64,000 nucleotides of DNA from Amblyomma americanum (GCF_052857255.1 NC_135505.1:135278356-135342355); one strand, 5' to 3'; shown: positions 21,885 to 33,451, counted from the stretch's first letter. Notes: generated by a model from the sequence alone, not told the origin. Translations and numbers: made by a program.

Positions 21885-22410
21885 CGACGGCAAGGTGAGA
21901 AACGTTTTTTTTTTTTTTGACCGACCACTCTGCATTTCGAGCAGTTTACGCTGACCACGCCGGCCGGTGTCTATAATTACGCAGTTCGTGAAGAGGCGCA
22001 CATGCTTTGTGGCCTGCTGGCTTTCATGGCGCGGTTCGTGGCACTCTTATAGTTTGCGACAGTGGCAAGGTGAGAAACGTTAAGCTTTGCCAAACAACGC
22101 TGCATTTCAAGCAGTTTCGCTGAACGCGCCGGCCGTCTTGACCGGCGTCACGAACTGCGCAGTTATCGACGGCCTGCCGGCAGCTGTGACGAGGTGGTTT
22201 TACATTGGATCTTAAACAGGGACGCGACGTTTTTTATGGTTTATGTCTTTGGCAAGGCGAAAAAAAAAGGTTTCTGTTTCAAATAATTATAAGCTGCGTT
22301 GCAAGCACTTTAGACATAGCACGTCTGCACAGTCGGTCTTTGTCAGAAACTATGCAGTTAGCGAATGCGCGCCCTGCAGTGTTTTACCGCGGGTTAGTTT
22401 TGCTTTAACC
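21885..22410 (+). repeat. Three to four diverged tandem units with splice-donor-like ends
   Basis: GGCAAGGTGAGAAACGTT occurs at 21889 and 22064, with a decayed form GGCAAGGCGAAAAA at 22251, giving periods of about 175 and 187 bp. Each is followed by GCATTTC(G/A)AGCAGTTT or similar and GCGCCGGCCG-type sequence, and preceded by a GCAGTT...GCGC segment. GCAAG|GTGAGA is a strong 5' splice-site match. Confidence 0.55.
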
Positions 22411-22791
22411 CTTTTTCAATCCCCTCATCCCCAGTGCAGGGTAGCCAATACCCTTCTGGTTAACACCTAGCATGCCTGCCTCCATTCTTCCTATTTATCT
22501 CTAGGTCCATTAAAGCGTGGCTTAGCCCGCTTCGCGATCACGTTATTAGCCCCTGGCCACAGCCCTAAAAGCACAAGCGAGTTTGCCAGGCTTCCAGCCT
22601 GTAATCTTCTGATCCTTAGTCAGAGGCCACACAGAGTGCACGTCTGCGATGAGAGAGAGAGAGGGGGGAGGACCGGGAAGGAAAGGATTAAGGAAGAGGT
22701 GAAATGGCTAGACATTTAAAAAAGAATTATGTGGGCACATAAGGAATTCTTATGATGTGTAAATGCGAGAACATTTCTACTTGTCACTCAG

Positions 22792-22983
22792 TTCTCGGGA
22801 GCTTGGGGGTGAACCTTGTTTCGCTGCGTTGCGATGATCTCGTACTTCGTCGGCATGCAGTGAGCTGCCGCCTACTGCCACACTTTGCAGTCTCGCCTGA
22901 CGATGTAGACACCAGCGATTCAACCTCGGATGATGAAGAATCCATAGTCCGCGTATACATGAATACGACCACGGGAGCTTGAT
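22792..22983 (+). CDS. Possible terminal exon of an unrecognised gene
   Basis: An acceptor, TTTCTACTTGTCACTCAG, precedes an open frame that ends in TGA at 22981-22983. The peptide becomes acidic and Ser-rich (SPDDVDTSDSTSDDEES) before a short hydrophobic-basic end, which looks more like protein than the surrounding frames. AATAAA follows at 23347. Upstream coding exons were not identified. Alternatively the unspliced 76-codon frame from ATG 22752 is used, or this is chance. Confidence 0.35.
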
Positions 22984-23184
22984 GCAAAGCGAGGTGCGTT
23001 GCTTATCAACCCTGCCATGATACGACAGTGAGAATCGTATTTCCTACAGCGTATCTTGAAGCCGACACGCCGCTGTGTACATGACGTACCCCATCAAGTC
23101 TGTCGGGACGTGGTCCCTCGAGCACTGCACGCGAGGGAGGGTTCCAGCCAACCCATCTTGAGCGCGGTCTGGTTTGTTGCCCAG

Positions 23185-23222
23185 CTGTGTGTGTGTGTGT
23201 GTGTGGGGGGGGGGGGGGGGTA
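23185..23222. repeat. (TG)n followed by poly-G
   Basis: About ten TG repeats run straight into a G homopolymer of about 17. Confidence 0.9.
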
Positions 23223-23346
23223 TTTTACACTCACTGCTGGCAGGAGAAGGGGCGATTCTGAACCTGCTTTCGTTCACCGTGAAAGTCGACTTGCCTTTCT
23301 CGCTCAATGTACCCTTGCTTGTAATTGACTGTTGTGACTGTTCTCG

Positions 23347-23352
23347 AATAAA
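23347..23352 (+). promoter_or_regulatory. Candidate polyadenylation signal AATAAA
   Basis: Canonical hexamer about 360 bp past the possible stop at 22983, in plus orientation. Confidence 0.3.
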
Positions 23353-23843
23353 AAGCAAAGGACGTGCACGGCAGCTATTACTGAATATAACGATTAGCTA
23401 TTACCGAATGTTACGTTCTCAATTTCCTTCTGCATTTCGGGGCTCTGAGGGCTTAGAAGAATGACGTCACAATGTGCTAGTTCAGTACTTCTGTAGAAAG
23501 GGACCAGAGCTCCCATGGTGTGTATTAACTGCGGCTCTGCGCGACATCAACGAAAAGGGGCACATGAATAAATTTGTATTCGGTCGCTTTAGTGAAACGC
23601 ACCATCGACGGGACTGGGCGGCAAGCTCTTTTAAAGGGTTCCGACACGTTGGCAATGATGCTTTTTTTTTAGAAACAATGATGTTGCCGTGGGTGCCTGA
23701 AAGGCGGAACTCATTTTGAATGCGGGAAAGGCTCTTTGAGGCAACCGGGTCTGTGGACTGCTTTTCTTGGCATCGTTTGCCGCCAGTTCTAAAGCCATCT
23801 CCAGCGCTGTTCACATAGCTTTCTCTAAGCACTGGTCGCATCC

Positions 23844-23916
23844 GGGGGTGTAGCTCAGATGGTAGAGCGCTCGCTTAGCATGCGAGAGGTACTGGGATCG
23901 ATACCCAGCACCTCCA
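23844..23916 (+). tRNA. tRNA-Ala (AGC)
   Basis: 73 nt fold as a standard cloverleaf. The acceptor stem GGGGGTG pairs with CACCTCC (one G-T), discriminator A at 23916. Box A is TAGCTCAGATGG, the anticodon AGC is at 23877-23879, box B is GGGATCGATACCC. TTTTCTTTTTC downstream serves as the Pol III terminator. No intron. A second gene with the same mature sequence lies inverted at 26367-26439. Confidence 0.96.
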
Positions 23917-24559
23917 CGTTTTCTTTTTCTTTTTACAGCCACCTTAAGGTGGGTGGCTCTGTTTGGTTCTTTTTTTGGTGCCTTCGACTCTGTTGGGTGT
24001 TAGGTTCCCCATGGTTTCGCGGGCACTGGCCATATTTCACAATGTTTGCACGATCTCTATAGTCTTTCCGCTTATGGTAGTAAAGCAAGTTTTAGCTGAT
24101 TAGAAAAATAGAAGTATTTACGTTCCATTGCCCTACTTCCTTAATAGTGGTAATTATTGGCACGAGTGCAATGAGCAAATAGCGAAGTGCTTAAAACAAT
24201 ACTTTTGTTCGAATTGCCTACTTGTATCCTAACAAAAAAGAGGGCGGCTTTTACAATCTTAGCCTCGGTATTGAACGAGCTGTTTTTGGCCCCAGTAGAT
24301 AGTTATTTATAGCCGGCGCTCTAAAAAAAGCTAAAAACTAAAAAATGGCGCATATTAGTTGCTCACTAGCTTCCAGTCTAATTGAAAAACACATGCATAT
24401 GAGGCACATTCTGTAAAGTGTGCACACTTTCAGCTGCACTGAGTAGTTCTGTATAGTTTTAATTGCTCGAACTTAACGATAATCGCTAAAGCACGACCCG
24501 CGCTAGTCTGGTGACTCAGCACCAGAGCACCGTGAGCCGCGTTTTGGCGTATACGCTGT

Positions 24560-24616
24560 ACGCCCCTCATAGCCTGCGTCGCTTTGGGATCTTAATCCCC
24601 ATAAAACCAAACCAAA
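24560..24616 (+). mobile_element. Ruka-like SINE type B, 3' scrap
   Basis: Only the tail CCCCTCATAGCCTGCGTCGC and TTTGGGATCTTAATCCCCAT with AAACCAAACC is left. Confidence 0.6.
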
Positions 24617-24774
24617 TAGGTTGGTGTTTGTTTTTTATTCTATTTAAAATAAAGGTTTCTGATGTGCTTGTGTGCAAAAAGGTTGAATGCGAGGCAGGAG
24701 TGAATGGTAACTCGATGAGTCCACAGTTTGTTGCAGCGAACGAAAATTAAAACAGATTTGTAGGAGTCGATGTT

Positions 24775-25096
24775 ACCCGCCGCGGTGGCTCAGTGGTTAG
24801 GGCGCTCGGATACTGATCCGGAGTTCCCGGGTTCGAACCCGACCGCGGCTGCTGCGTTTTTATGAAGGCAGAACGCTAAGGCGCCCGTGTGCTGTGCGAT
24901 GTCAGTGCGCGTTAAAGATCCCCAGGTGGTCGAAATTATTCCGGAGCCCTCCACTACGGCACCTCTTCTTCCTTTCTTCTTTCACTCCCTCCTTTATCCC
25001 TTCCCTTACGGCGCGGTTCAGGTGTCCAACGATATATGAGACAGATACTGCGCCATTTCGTTTCCCCAAAAACCAATTATTATTATTATTAGTAGT
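24775..25096 (+). mobile_element. Ruka-like SINE type A, full length
   Basis: Complete plus copy with a 10-bp direct repeat, AGTCGATGTT, at 24765-24774 and 25097-25106. It has little divergence from the other complete copies, which suggests fairly recent insertion. Confidence 0.92.
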
Positions 25097-25499
25097 AGTC
25101 GATGTTTCGCTAAAATGGCGGATGAAATTCACCGGAGGCTGTTTGCTCATGTGTGTTCTGCGAGAGTGACAAAGAGAGCAGGAAACATAACTGTACGTTT
25201 GCAAAACTTTTGTAATATATGACCTTGTGCACAACAATTACTTACGCAATCGCAAGAGCAAATAAAGCCAGGTTAACAATGCACGAATGAATCCCCATCT
25301 TTAGTCACGTAACCATCACCTTGTAATTTAGGTCTCCAGCCAATCATTGCCGACCAAATGGAGAGAGTGGCCAATTTCAGACTAATAGGGCAGGTATCTG
25401 TCACTGAACATCCTTTGGTTCTTGGCTTTCTACGACACTACAATTATTTTGCACTTGGGACGCCTTTCAGCAGTAGTTAGTGCAAGTTTTATCGTGGCC

Positions 25500-25912
25500 G
25501 TTGTGTTCATCATCATCATCATCTGCCTGACTACGTCCGCTGCAGGGCCTGTTTCATATACCACTAATTAATCGAGTCCTGAGGCAGCTGCGTCGTCCAC
25601 CGTGTCCCCTCAAACTTCTTAATCTCATCCGCCCACCTAACCTTCTGCCGTCCTCTGCTACGCTTGCCTTCTCTTGGAATCCACTCCATTACCCTTAAGG
25701 ACCAGCGGTTATCTTGCCTTCGCATTACATGCCATGCCCAAGCCCGTTTCTTCCTATTCATTTCGATTAGGTTGTCGTTAACTCGCGTTTGTTCCGTCAC
25801 CCACTCTGCCCGCTTCCGGTCTCTGGACGTTACACCAATCATTTTTCTTTCCATAGCGCACTGTGTTGTCCTTAACTTGAGCTGAACCCTTTTCGTTAGC
25901 CTCCACGTTTCT
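25500..25912 (-). mobile_element. LINE 3' end (C-terminal RT tail and 3' UTR)
   Basis: Minus-strand frame with MERKMIGVTSRDRKRAEW, AWHVMRRQDNRW and EWIPREGKRSRGRQKVRW, the C-terminal tail of a widespread arthropod RT-encoding LINE, probably RTE-like. It ends in the typical tail with GATGATGATG at the low-coordinate side. Related pieces lie at 32811-33280, 42318-42490, 46440-46745 and 47877-48200. Confidence 0.75.
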
Positions 25913-25917
25913 GCCCT

Positions 25918-26020
25918 TTAGGTGCGGGGTTCGATCCCCAGTGCCGCCGGGTACCTACCGGTGATACAATAGGTGCGAGCTTTCCCCTGCCTGGTGCTCG
26001 GCTTTTTTAGGGTGAAATGC
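25918..26020 (+). mobile_element. Fragment of a second tRNA-like SINE family
   Basis: A box B-like GGGGTTCGATCCCCAG is followed by TGCCGCCGGGTACCTACCGG. The box A half is missing. The body does not match the Ruka-like types, so it would be a different family. Confidence 0.4.
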
Positions 26021-26366
26021 ATAGAAAATGGGTCTTTAAACGCAGCTTGAGCAAATTAAGATACCTTGTGTTGTGGTGCTCTTTAGCCAACGCTGCCCAT
26101 TCCATCGCTGTGTTTAATGACGCTGTATATGCCTATATTCAGTGTAATCGTAAGTGCGCATATAATTCAGCCTCACACAATGAGCCGGGTATAGAAATTA
26201 AAAAGTTTCGCTATATTCACTTTTCGTAAGATAAAAACAGGGGGAAGACATTTGCGGTGCTCGACAAAAAGAGGCGTCAAGTCGTACTGAACACTGAAAG
26301 CTCGGAGGTTAATTCTAGCAGGGCTGTTCTTACCGGCATTCTTGGTAGAAAAAAAAATTAAAGATA

Positions 26367-26439
26367 TGGAGGTGCTGGGTATCGATCCCAGTACCTCTCG
26401 CATGCTAAGCGAGCGCTCTACCATCTGAGCTACACCCCC
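26367..26439 (-). tRNA. tRNA-Ala (AGC), second gene
   Basis: On the minus strand this is the same 73-nt tRNA-Ala as at 23844, with identical stems, AGC anticodon and discriminator A. Downstream on that strand TTTTTTTT ends transcription. Flanks differ from the first gene, so the two are independent loci or an old inverted duplication. Confidence 0.96.
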
Positions 26440-26817
26440 GACGGGTGGATAGAGTAAAGGAACGCCTTTAAGTCGGAGAGTTGTACTCAAAATCTAGTCC
26501 ATTGCCGAAGGCAGCCGGATTAGAAGACGGAAGCGAAGGAGAGCGAGATTTCAAGAGGGCGGTTCCTTAAGGCTCGCCACAACCACCCACAATCTCCCTT
26601 TCGGATCAAACTCACGCATCGTTCGCATATCCCCCGGGCGAATCTACTCACCCCCCCCCCCTCCCCCTCCCAACCTTTTTTTTCATTCTTCAGCTTTCGC
26701 GCGCGGTGGCACTCAGTGTGATCTTAGCAAACCAATTCGCCTAGTCCTTGTGAAATTGGATAATTGCGTATGCAGATTTTTTGCCCACAGCGTACTCAGA
26801 GCGAAAAAAAAAACTAA

Positions 26818-26933
26818 TATCCCAAGCAGCACTGGTAATTGGCCTAATATTGGAAATATATTGGTAAAAGCTGGTCCTACAAAGGATCAGTGTGAAACCA
26901 ATATTGAGCCAATTACCTGTCCTGCTTGGGATA
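26818..26933. mobile_element. Hairpin MITE with CCCAAGCAG ends
   Basis: Arms of 36 bp at 26818-26853 and 26898-26933 are inverted repeats with about four mismatches (TATCCCAAGCAGCACTGGTA against the complement of the right end). The loop is about 44 bp. The whole folds into a long hairpin. Confidence 0.65.
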
Positions 26934-27074
26934 AGGATCGATTCTAGATCAGTTTTTGGCTCACGCCTAGGCCACCACCATTACAGACTTCATCATGGGA
27001 TACTGAAATGTATCCAACTTTTCAACATTGTTCCGTCAGAAGGGTGGATACTTGGGCTTGTTGGTTCATTTCAA

Positions 27075-27483
27075 GGGTAGAATTCATAGCGCAAAAAAAA
27101 GGACAGACTTCCAACAAAGATTTATTTCGTAAAAGAAGGGTGGTTTTTATATACTGACTTATCATACAATTACTATCAAACCACAGCTAGCAAAGCATAT
27201 CAGACAGATAAAAGAGCTCCTATGGCAACAGAGCTACTGAATTAAGGGCTACTCACACAGTCATCTTCCAACAAGGAAATCCATTCCGCTTCAATTATCT
27301 CTCGTGTTAAGCGGTTTTTGTGCGTTTTCAAGACCACACATTTCTTCAGGAGTGGTATACAATAACAAACACGGCAATGAGCTGACAAACATTTCCCACG
27401 CGTATCACTAACGTCACGCCCATGTGGTGTCGACTTTCTTGTCCCTGTTTTTTTTTTTTTTTTGCGCTATGAATTCTACCATT
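27075..27483 (-). mobile_element. Penelope-like element 3' fragment with inverted ends
   Basis: On the minus strand a frame reads KTHKNRLTREIIEAEW and ends DDCVSSP then stop. This matches, from memory, the C-terminus of Penelope-like elements, near the GIY-YIG endonuclease part. The ends are inverted copies: GGTAGAATTCATAGCGC plus an A run at 27075, and a T run plus GCGCTATGAATTCTACC ending at 27483. Inverted partial end copies are characteristic of Penelope-like insertions. Confidence 0.65.
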
Positions 27484-28390
27484 GTTCCGTCCTTTTCTGC
27501 TACGGGCACGCACTGACTGCTTGGTTTCATACCTGTGTTCAGAATTTACTGCATACGCTCTCCTGGCCTCCTTTTAATTTCCTTTTTGCGACAGTTTTCA
27601 TTCATTGTTGTATGTCTAACAGTTCGTCAAAGAAACCGGCAGTTTGTCCTAAGGCTCTTTGGCGCGCTGCCAGCAGCACGAAAGATACCCAGAATCGACG
27701 TGTTTTCGAACGCGTTTTCTTCGTCGGTCCGACGTCTTATCCTCGCTGGAAAAAGCATTCGTAGTTGCGCTTTTGCTTAACTTCGGACAATTGACCGCGT
27801 ATGCGCCCGAGTCCGTTCTATCTTTTTGTGTATTTGAAATTCGTTTACGCCTCGGCAAAGAAAAATGCAGCTGGGTGTCACGCCCATATTTGAATCGCGT
27901 ACTGCGGGACATGAGCAAAGTGCACGCATGACGGCGGGGCCTGTGGAATACTTACACCAAGCATCATTCATCAGTAGGCGCTTCAAAATATTTTAGTCTA
28001 TGTCACCGAAATGTTACGTTTCGTGAACTGGCTTCAGTCGCAATGCCAGACATCTTCACTGCTTCGTTCCCAACACTACACTAATTAGATTTTCTAAATT
28101 TTTCTTTCAGGATAAAATTCGGCTCACGTAAATTAGTGCAGCGTCTAAATGTAGCCGACCGAATTGGTTCATTAGTTTTCGCTTGTTGCGGCTAACACAT
28201 TGAGAGCAGGAGAAGGCAGGCTGCATGAAAAAAAAAAAAAAGTGACGTTGGCGACTGCGGCGGGGAGGGAGATAGCATAATTGGACGGAACCAGTTCCAG
28301 AGCGCAGCGCCGGAAACAGCCGCTGCCCGCTAATGTGGGTCACACAGCCTACCGCCACCGTCTGGTCAAGCCAGGTGGCCGACAGCGTCC
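27484..28390. other. Unassigned open frames, no supported gene
   Basis: Overlapping frames of 70-100 codons occur on both strands at 27460-27960. None has clear acceptor and donor pairs or motifs. The last 120 bp before 28394 partly match the 5' flanks of the other two tRNA-Tyr genes. Confidence 0.35.
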
Positions 28391-28393
28391 GTG

Positions 28394-28484
28394 CCGTCGA
28401 TAGCTCAGTTGGTAGAGCGGTGGACTGTAGAGGACTTTCCATGCGGACATCCATAGGTCGCTGGTTCGAATCCGGCTCGACGGA
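28394..28484 (+). tRNA. tRNA-Tyr (GTA) with intron, gene 1
   Basis: 91 nt. Acceptor stem CCGTCGA pairs with TCGACGG, discriminator A. The anticodon GTA is at 28427-28429, followed by a short intron beginning one base after it, AGGACTTTCCATGCGGAC-like, as in most eukaryotic tRNA-Tyr genes. Box A TAGCTCAGTTGG and box B GGTTCGAATCC are intact, and a T run follows. Confidence 0.95.
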
Positions 28485-28599
28485 GTTTTTTTTTTTCTAC
28501 ATCAACAGAAACATCTTCGATTGCGTAATGTATAGGAGGACATCTCTTTCGCAACTTTGAACGTTTGACTCATAACCCTTCCCGGCGGAGATTTACATC

Positions 28600-30150
28600 A
28601 AAGCGAAAATGGCTAGTGACAGGTTATTTATTTATTTACAGAATACCTGCGTCACCTCGAGGGAATTATTGCAGAGGGGGCAGTTTTAGGGCAATGTGGT
28701 AATTGTTCGCAATAATCAGCAAAATGCGTAAAGCAGAGTTAACATTAGGTAAAACAAAACAATAAGTTCGCCTTATCAGGGTTAACAGATAGTACAAAAA
28801 TGAAACCAATAATACGGTTTACATATATCGGCGAGGATAAAAATCACGATTATCACACACACTTCCGAAAACAAGTTGCACTTTTTGACTGTTCTTGAAA
28901 AAAAGGATTTGGCAAAACTGTTCGTTTTATAGTCGTCTTCGTGCACATTCTCGAAGTGGTCGTGGCCGTGATCATGCAGTCATTCTTAATAATGCCTGTT
29001 TGATTATAAAAGATACAGTGGAAGAATATAAGGCTTAAATTTTTTCTCCTAGCTAATAACGTTTCACAGCCCAGCAAAGCCTTTATCTAGGTAACTCTTT
29101 GAAAAGGCTTATAATCATTGGAGACAAAGCGTGTAGCCTGATTTAGGAGTTTTTTTCTTTTCGTTATGTCAAAAATTCCCGATATAGGTCCCAAATGATG
29201 GATGCCCAATCTGGTCTGACGTGTAAAAAATAAACTATTCCATTAACTTCTTTGAACACTGTTTTGATTTCGACAATAAAAAAATTTGCATGCCTTAGGT
29301 ATTGACTGCTGAATGAGTCCGATCCATTTAAGTTTCTGCGTGAAATAAACGAGAAAGTACTTCTATTTTGATATGTTATTTATTGTTGTGTTTTGAACTG
29401 TGTATTATGTTTGAGGCTCGATATGTTTATTTGAAATATGGACGCGATACATTTACTAATATTCAGACTGACATCCCCGCACAGGCACCAATTTGCTATT
29501 TTATGAAAGTTGTTCTGCAGGACTGCTACATCTGATGGTGATTTTATTCCTCTTCATACCGTGTCGCCTTGGTTGCTCAGCGGTTAAGGCGTTCGGCTGA
29601 TGACCCGAAAGACGCGGGTTCGATCCCGGCCGCGGCGGTCGCATTTCGATGGAGACGAAATGCTAGAGGCCCATGTGCTGTGCGAATTCAGTGCAAGTTA
29701 AAGAACCCTAAGTGGTCGAAATTTTCAGCGCCCTTCACTACGGCGTCCCTGATAGCCTGAGTCGCTTTGGGACGTTAAACCATATAAGCCTAAGCTTAAT
29801 CCCGTAAGCCTAAGCCCTCTGCATACAACACAGTGATATGCAATTAGTTTTAGGGGGGACTGTCTGCAATCTTCGATGTCATTAATAACAATCAGGAATA
29901 ACAGTGGCCCCAGAAAGCTGCCCCGGGGCGCTAATGAGATACGGTTATATATGATGAGCTACAGCCATTCAGAATCGCACATTGTTTACGATCATTTGAG
30001 TAATTACGTATCCACTTTTACTTTACATCATGTACGCTCAAAGATATTAGCTTAATACTTAGTAAGTGATGAGACACTGAGTCAAAAGCTTTCTTGAAAT
30101 CGAGGAATATTGCATCTACATGTTCGCGTGGTTAAAAAAGAATCCATGCT
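28600..30150 (-). mobile_element. CR1/L2-like LINE fragment, split by a SINE
   Basis: Minus-strand pieces in the right order: an RT segment with DAIFLDFKKAFDSVSHHLL (near 30060-30125), then RGSFLGPLLFLIVINDI (near 29870-29925), then downstream a tail with RRKNLSLIFFHCIFYN and FFQEQSKSATCF (28853-29077). Frames are interrupted, and a type B SINE at 29562-29795 sits inside. The catalytic YxDD segment is not recognisable. Confidence 0.7.
29562..29795 (+). mobile_element. Ruka-like SINE type B
   Basis: Plus copy with diverged head (CGCCTTGGTTGCTCAGCGG) and intact box B, inserted into the CR1-like LINE. Confidence 0.85.
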
Positions 30151-30351
30151 CAAACAGCGCTTAGGGACCGCAATCAAAATGGTGCTTTAGTGTAGTGTCT
30201 GCCGCCTTCTCCTTAATGTGGTATACTATGTGGTTTCTGAAAAGAAGGCAGCAACTTTAGAACCAGAATTTTAATCAGAAGGGAGCTCAGGTACTTCCAC
30301 TGTTGTGTAATGTGTAATAAGACTGCGACATCTAAGAGGTCGTTCCGGAAA

Positions 30352-30386
30352 TGATGATGACGACGATGATGATGATGATGATGATG
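30352..30386. repeat. (GAT)n tract
   Basis: ATGATGATGACGACGATGAT-type run followed by GTCCTCAGGCTTAATGCC. Such tracts mark 3' ends of LINE copies elsewhere in the window. Confidence 0.8.
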
Positions 30387-30537
30387 TCCTCAGGCTTAAT
30401 GCCTCCGGGCTGTCTTCTTTGTCTTCTCAACGTCAGCAGCTCTGAGCGTGCTTAAAAATCCCCGAACGCCAGAAACGTGGAGAGTGGAAATGAAGCGAAC
30501 TAACTAAAACTTTCCGTCTTAACGACTACCAGTGCTT

Positions 30538-30538
30538 C

Positions 30539-30566
<28 letters not shown>
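30538..30566. repeat. Poly-G tract
   Basis: G homopolymer of about 27. It creates the glycine run in an otherwise unsupported open frame. Confidence 0.9.
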
Positions 30567-30569
<3 letters not shown>

Positions 30570-31083
30570 AACTGCGTTGTTCGGACTTTTGAAGGCTCTG
30601 CTATCACGGCGAGGATCCGGTTACTGGCGGCAGCGCTGCAAAACTCTGTGGGCTAGCGGTTTTCTATCTCGCCAACACTGCTTTACTCATCACTCGCAAG
30701 GGATAAGGCCTGGGACGTTTACAAAAAAAACAAAGTACGAAGGATATTGAATTAGGGTGACTCTGGACAAGCCCTCTTGAGTGATGTCGCGTTGACAATT
30801 ATTGCTGTAAATGAAACCGAATAACTTCCCGTAGCGCCGCATGCTGAGAACAGGCTCCAAACTTTCTGCGCACTACACACGAGCTTGTAGCTGCGAAATA
30901 CTTTGCATTCCCTGTGAAAGGCAACGGCGCAAGCATACGTGAAACCAAGATATACTGCACATTGATTGCTGTCCATGCGACGGTGTTCTTTTGTCCGAGT
31001 GTAAGCCTAGCGGCTTTCGCTGTAGAAACATAATGACTCCTGAGTACTCGCCTATAGCACTCAGAGCTGTCAGTGCCGCTAGC

Positions 31084-31319
31084 GTGGGCGCCGCGGTGGC
31101 TGAGTGGTTATGGCGCTCGGCTGCTGGCCCGAAAGACGCGGGTTCAATCCCGGCCGTGGTGGTCGAATTTCGATGGAGGCGAAATTCTAGAGGCCTGTGT
31201 ACTGTGCGATGTCAGTGCACGTTAAAGAACCCCAGGTGGTCGAAATTTCCGGAGCCCTTCACTACGGCGTCTCTCATAGCCTGAGTCGTTTTGGGACGGT
31301 AAACCCCCATAAGCCAAAC
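31084..31319 (+). mobile_element. Ruka-like SINE type B, full length
   Basis: A 13-bp direct repeat, CAGTGCCGCTAGC, lies at 31071-31083 and 31320-31332. Head, box B and tail are all present. Confidence 0.92.
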
Positions 31320-31332
31320 CAGTGCCGCTAGC

Positions 31333-32060
31333 ATGTATCTCGTCTCCCAACACGTTTCTAATGCAGTAGAGCATGCCAGCGCTTTCCCGCGCAAGATAAC
31401 CAGCTGACCCTGGTATGATTGCTAAGTAAGCACAAATCTCATGCATTTAGTTTCCATCCTTCCTTGGGGAATATACGCATCTCTAATCCTGGTGACGTCA
31501 GTAGCGAGCTTAAACCGGCAAACGCGACCAGCAAGAACTGCCGCACACCGCAGTCTTCCCGGGCCCAGATGCGCCTCAAGTGCCCAGAACATGAAGGTGC
31601 AACACACAGCTGCAGAAAGGCATCATGTATTATTAGAGACTGAAGCTGTTCCCTTGCGAGACAGATGCTGTCCTAGCGAAACACTGCTAGCACATTGTCA
31701 CTTATTTAGGTACTAGCCTGATTTTGGTTCTTCCATCTGGGATTATTATCTCAAGGTTACCAGCATGACATCAGAACTGTGAACTATTTTATTACTCAGA
31801 GATACTCTACTTATCGTGCGGACCACAATCTGCTTCTATCAAAAAATAGCGGGTATTATCGATGTTTTTTTCGTTGACATTTTATTTTCCGAGACGCCTC
31901 CATTTCAAATAACAGCTGTCGGGTGCAGTTTCAAAAGACCGCTTAAGAATTATACAAAAAGCTAAGCCACAGTGCTCGAAAAAAAAATGAAATTTAGGTC
32001 AGTAGTGTGCATATCTCGCGGGTTTTGTGGACAGCAAGAGAAGCTACGCTGCTCAAATGC
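31333..32060. other. No gene seen
   Basis: Open frames at 31420-31720 lack splice sites or motifs. The rest is AT-rich. Confidence 0.35.
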
Positions 32061-32205
32061 ACTGGCGTGGACGCGGGGACTGACGTCACAGCGCTGCTGA
32101 ACCAGTTTCAGGCAACACGACACACACGCCCGCCATACGGTAATGTAGGTCAAACAGCGTATATCGCCACCATCCACTACGGGCAAGCGTCACACTCCGC
32201 TCGTT

Positions 32206-32295
32206 CCGTCGATAGCTCAGTTGGTAGAGCGGTGGACTGTAGAGGACTTCTCAGCGGACATCCATAGGTCGCTGGTTCGAATCCGGCTCGACGGA
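32206..32295 (+). tRNA. tRNA-Tyr (GTA) with intron, gene 2
   Basis: 90 nt. Mature sequence is identical to the gene at 28394; anticodon GTA at 32239-32241. The intron is one base shorter and differs in sequence (GACTTCTCAGCGGAC). A T run follows. About 130 bp of 5' flank match the flank of the gene at 38467. Confidence 0.95.
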
Positions 32296-32810
32296 GTCGC
32301 TTTTTTTTTAGCAGGTAAAACTATCGGGTGCCCCTTGCGCAGCTCTCTGCTGAGAGCAGCTAGCGGGCAGAAAGCTGATATCCCAGGCAAGAGCAACTGC
32401 GGTGGACATTGGGGTCCTGAAATAAGGCCTCCACCCAAAATTGTATTTTCGCCTCTCTATCCTACCTTTTTGGAAAAAATGTTTTCTACTACTGCTACTA
32501 GCGGGCAGATATTCTGATGCACTACACCTCTTAACCGATGTGTGCCATGGATAAACCCTTACAAATTTTCCCTCATTTGTGCTCAGTGAACATTGTTGTT
32601 TCTCCTGCGAGAAAAAAATCATTTAGGAGACACAAAACGTGTTTTGTCAAGGTACGGTTTTCAAACCTAGGCATTTCTTCTGCACTGGAAAATGACAGCT
32701 CATGAACGTGGATATTGGCCAAATGTTTCAGGGGAATATTCAAACAAAAACGCCTCTGCTCGATTACGCTGTCCAGAAAGGTGTGAAGCGCATACGGCAG
32801 GTTCTTTCAG

Positions 32811-33280
32811 ATCATGAATAGCAGTTTACCAGTATCCCTCAAGAGAAAAGTATACAACAGCTGTATCTTACCGGTACTCACCTACGGGGCAGAAACGTGG
32901 AGGCTAACGAAAAGAGTTCACCTTAAGTTAAGGACAACGCAGCCAGCTATGGAAAGAAAAATAGGTGTAACGTTAAGAGACCGGAAGCGGGCAGAGTGGG
33001 TGAGGGAACAAACGCCGGTTAATGACGTCCGAGTCGAAATCAATAGGAAGAAATAGGCTTGGGCAGGGCATACGTAATGCGAAAGGAAGATAACCGCTGG
33101 TCCCTAAGCGTAACGGAGTGGATTCCAAGAGAATGCAAGCGTAGCAGGGGGTGGCAGAAAGTTAGGTTAAGAAGTTTGCGGGGACACGGTGGGCGCAGCT
33201 GGAAAAAGACAGTGTCAATCGGAGAGACATGGGAAGTCTCTCTGCCCTGCAGTGGGTGTAGTCAGGCTGATGACAAAGAT
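32811..33280 (+). mobile_element. LINE C-terminal fragment
   Basis: Frame with KRKVYNSCILPVLTYGAETW, then GVTLRDRKRAEWVREQT, then, after a stop, MRKEDNRWSLSVTEWIPREC. It ends CTGCAGTGGGTGTAGTCAGG and CTGATGAC. Same family as 25500-25912, opposite strand, broken by a stop and frame change. Confidence 0.75.
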
Positions 33281-33451
33281 TACGTTTTGGCGGCTTAGAA
33301 TATTTTCTCACATGCTGCAGTGTGCAAGGAAGCACATTCGTCCCATTGCGAACGCATTCTTGAATACAGACTTGCCCCTCACGCTCAAATAAAGCATTTT
33401 GGGCAATTTATTGAAGCTTCGCGCAATTTCAGAACCTGGTAATAACTTTTG

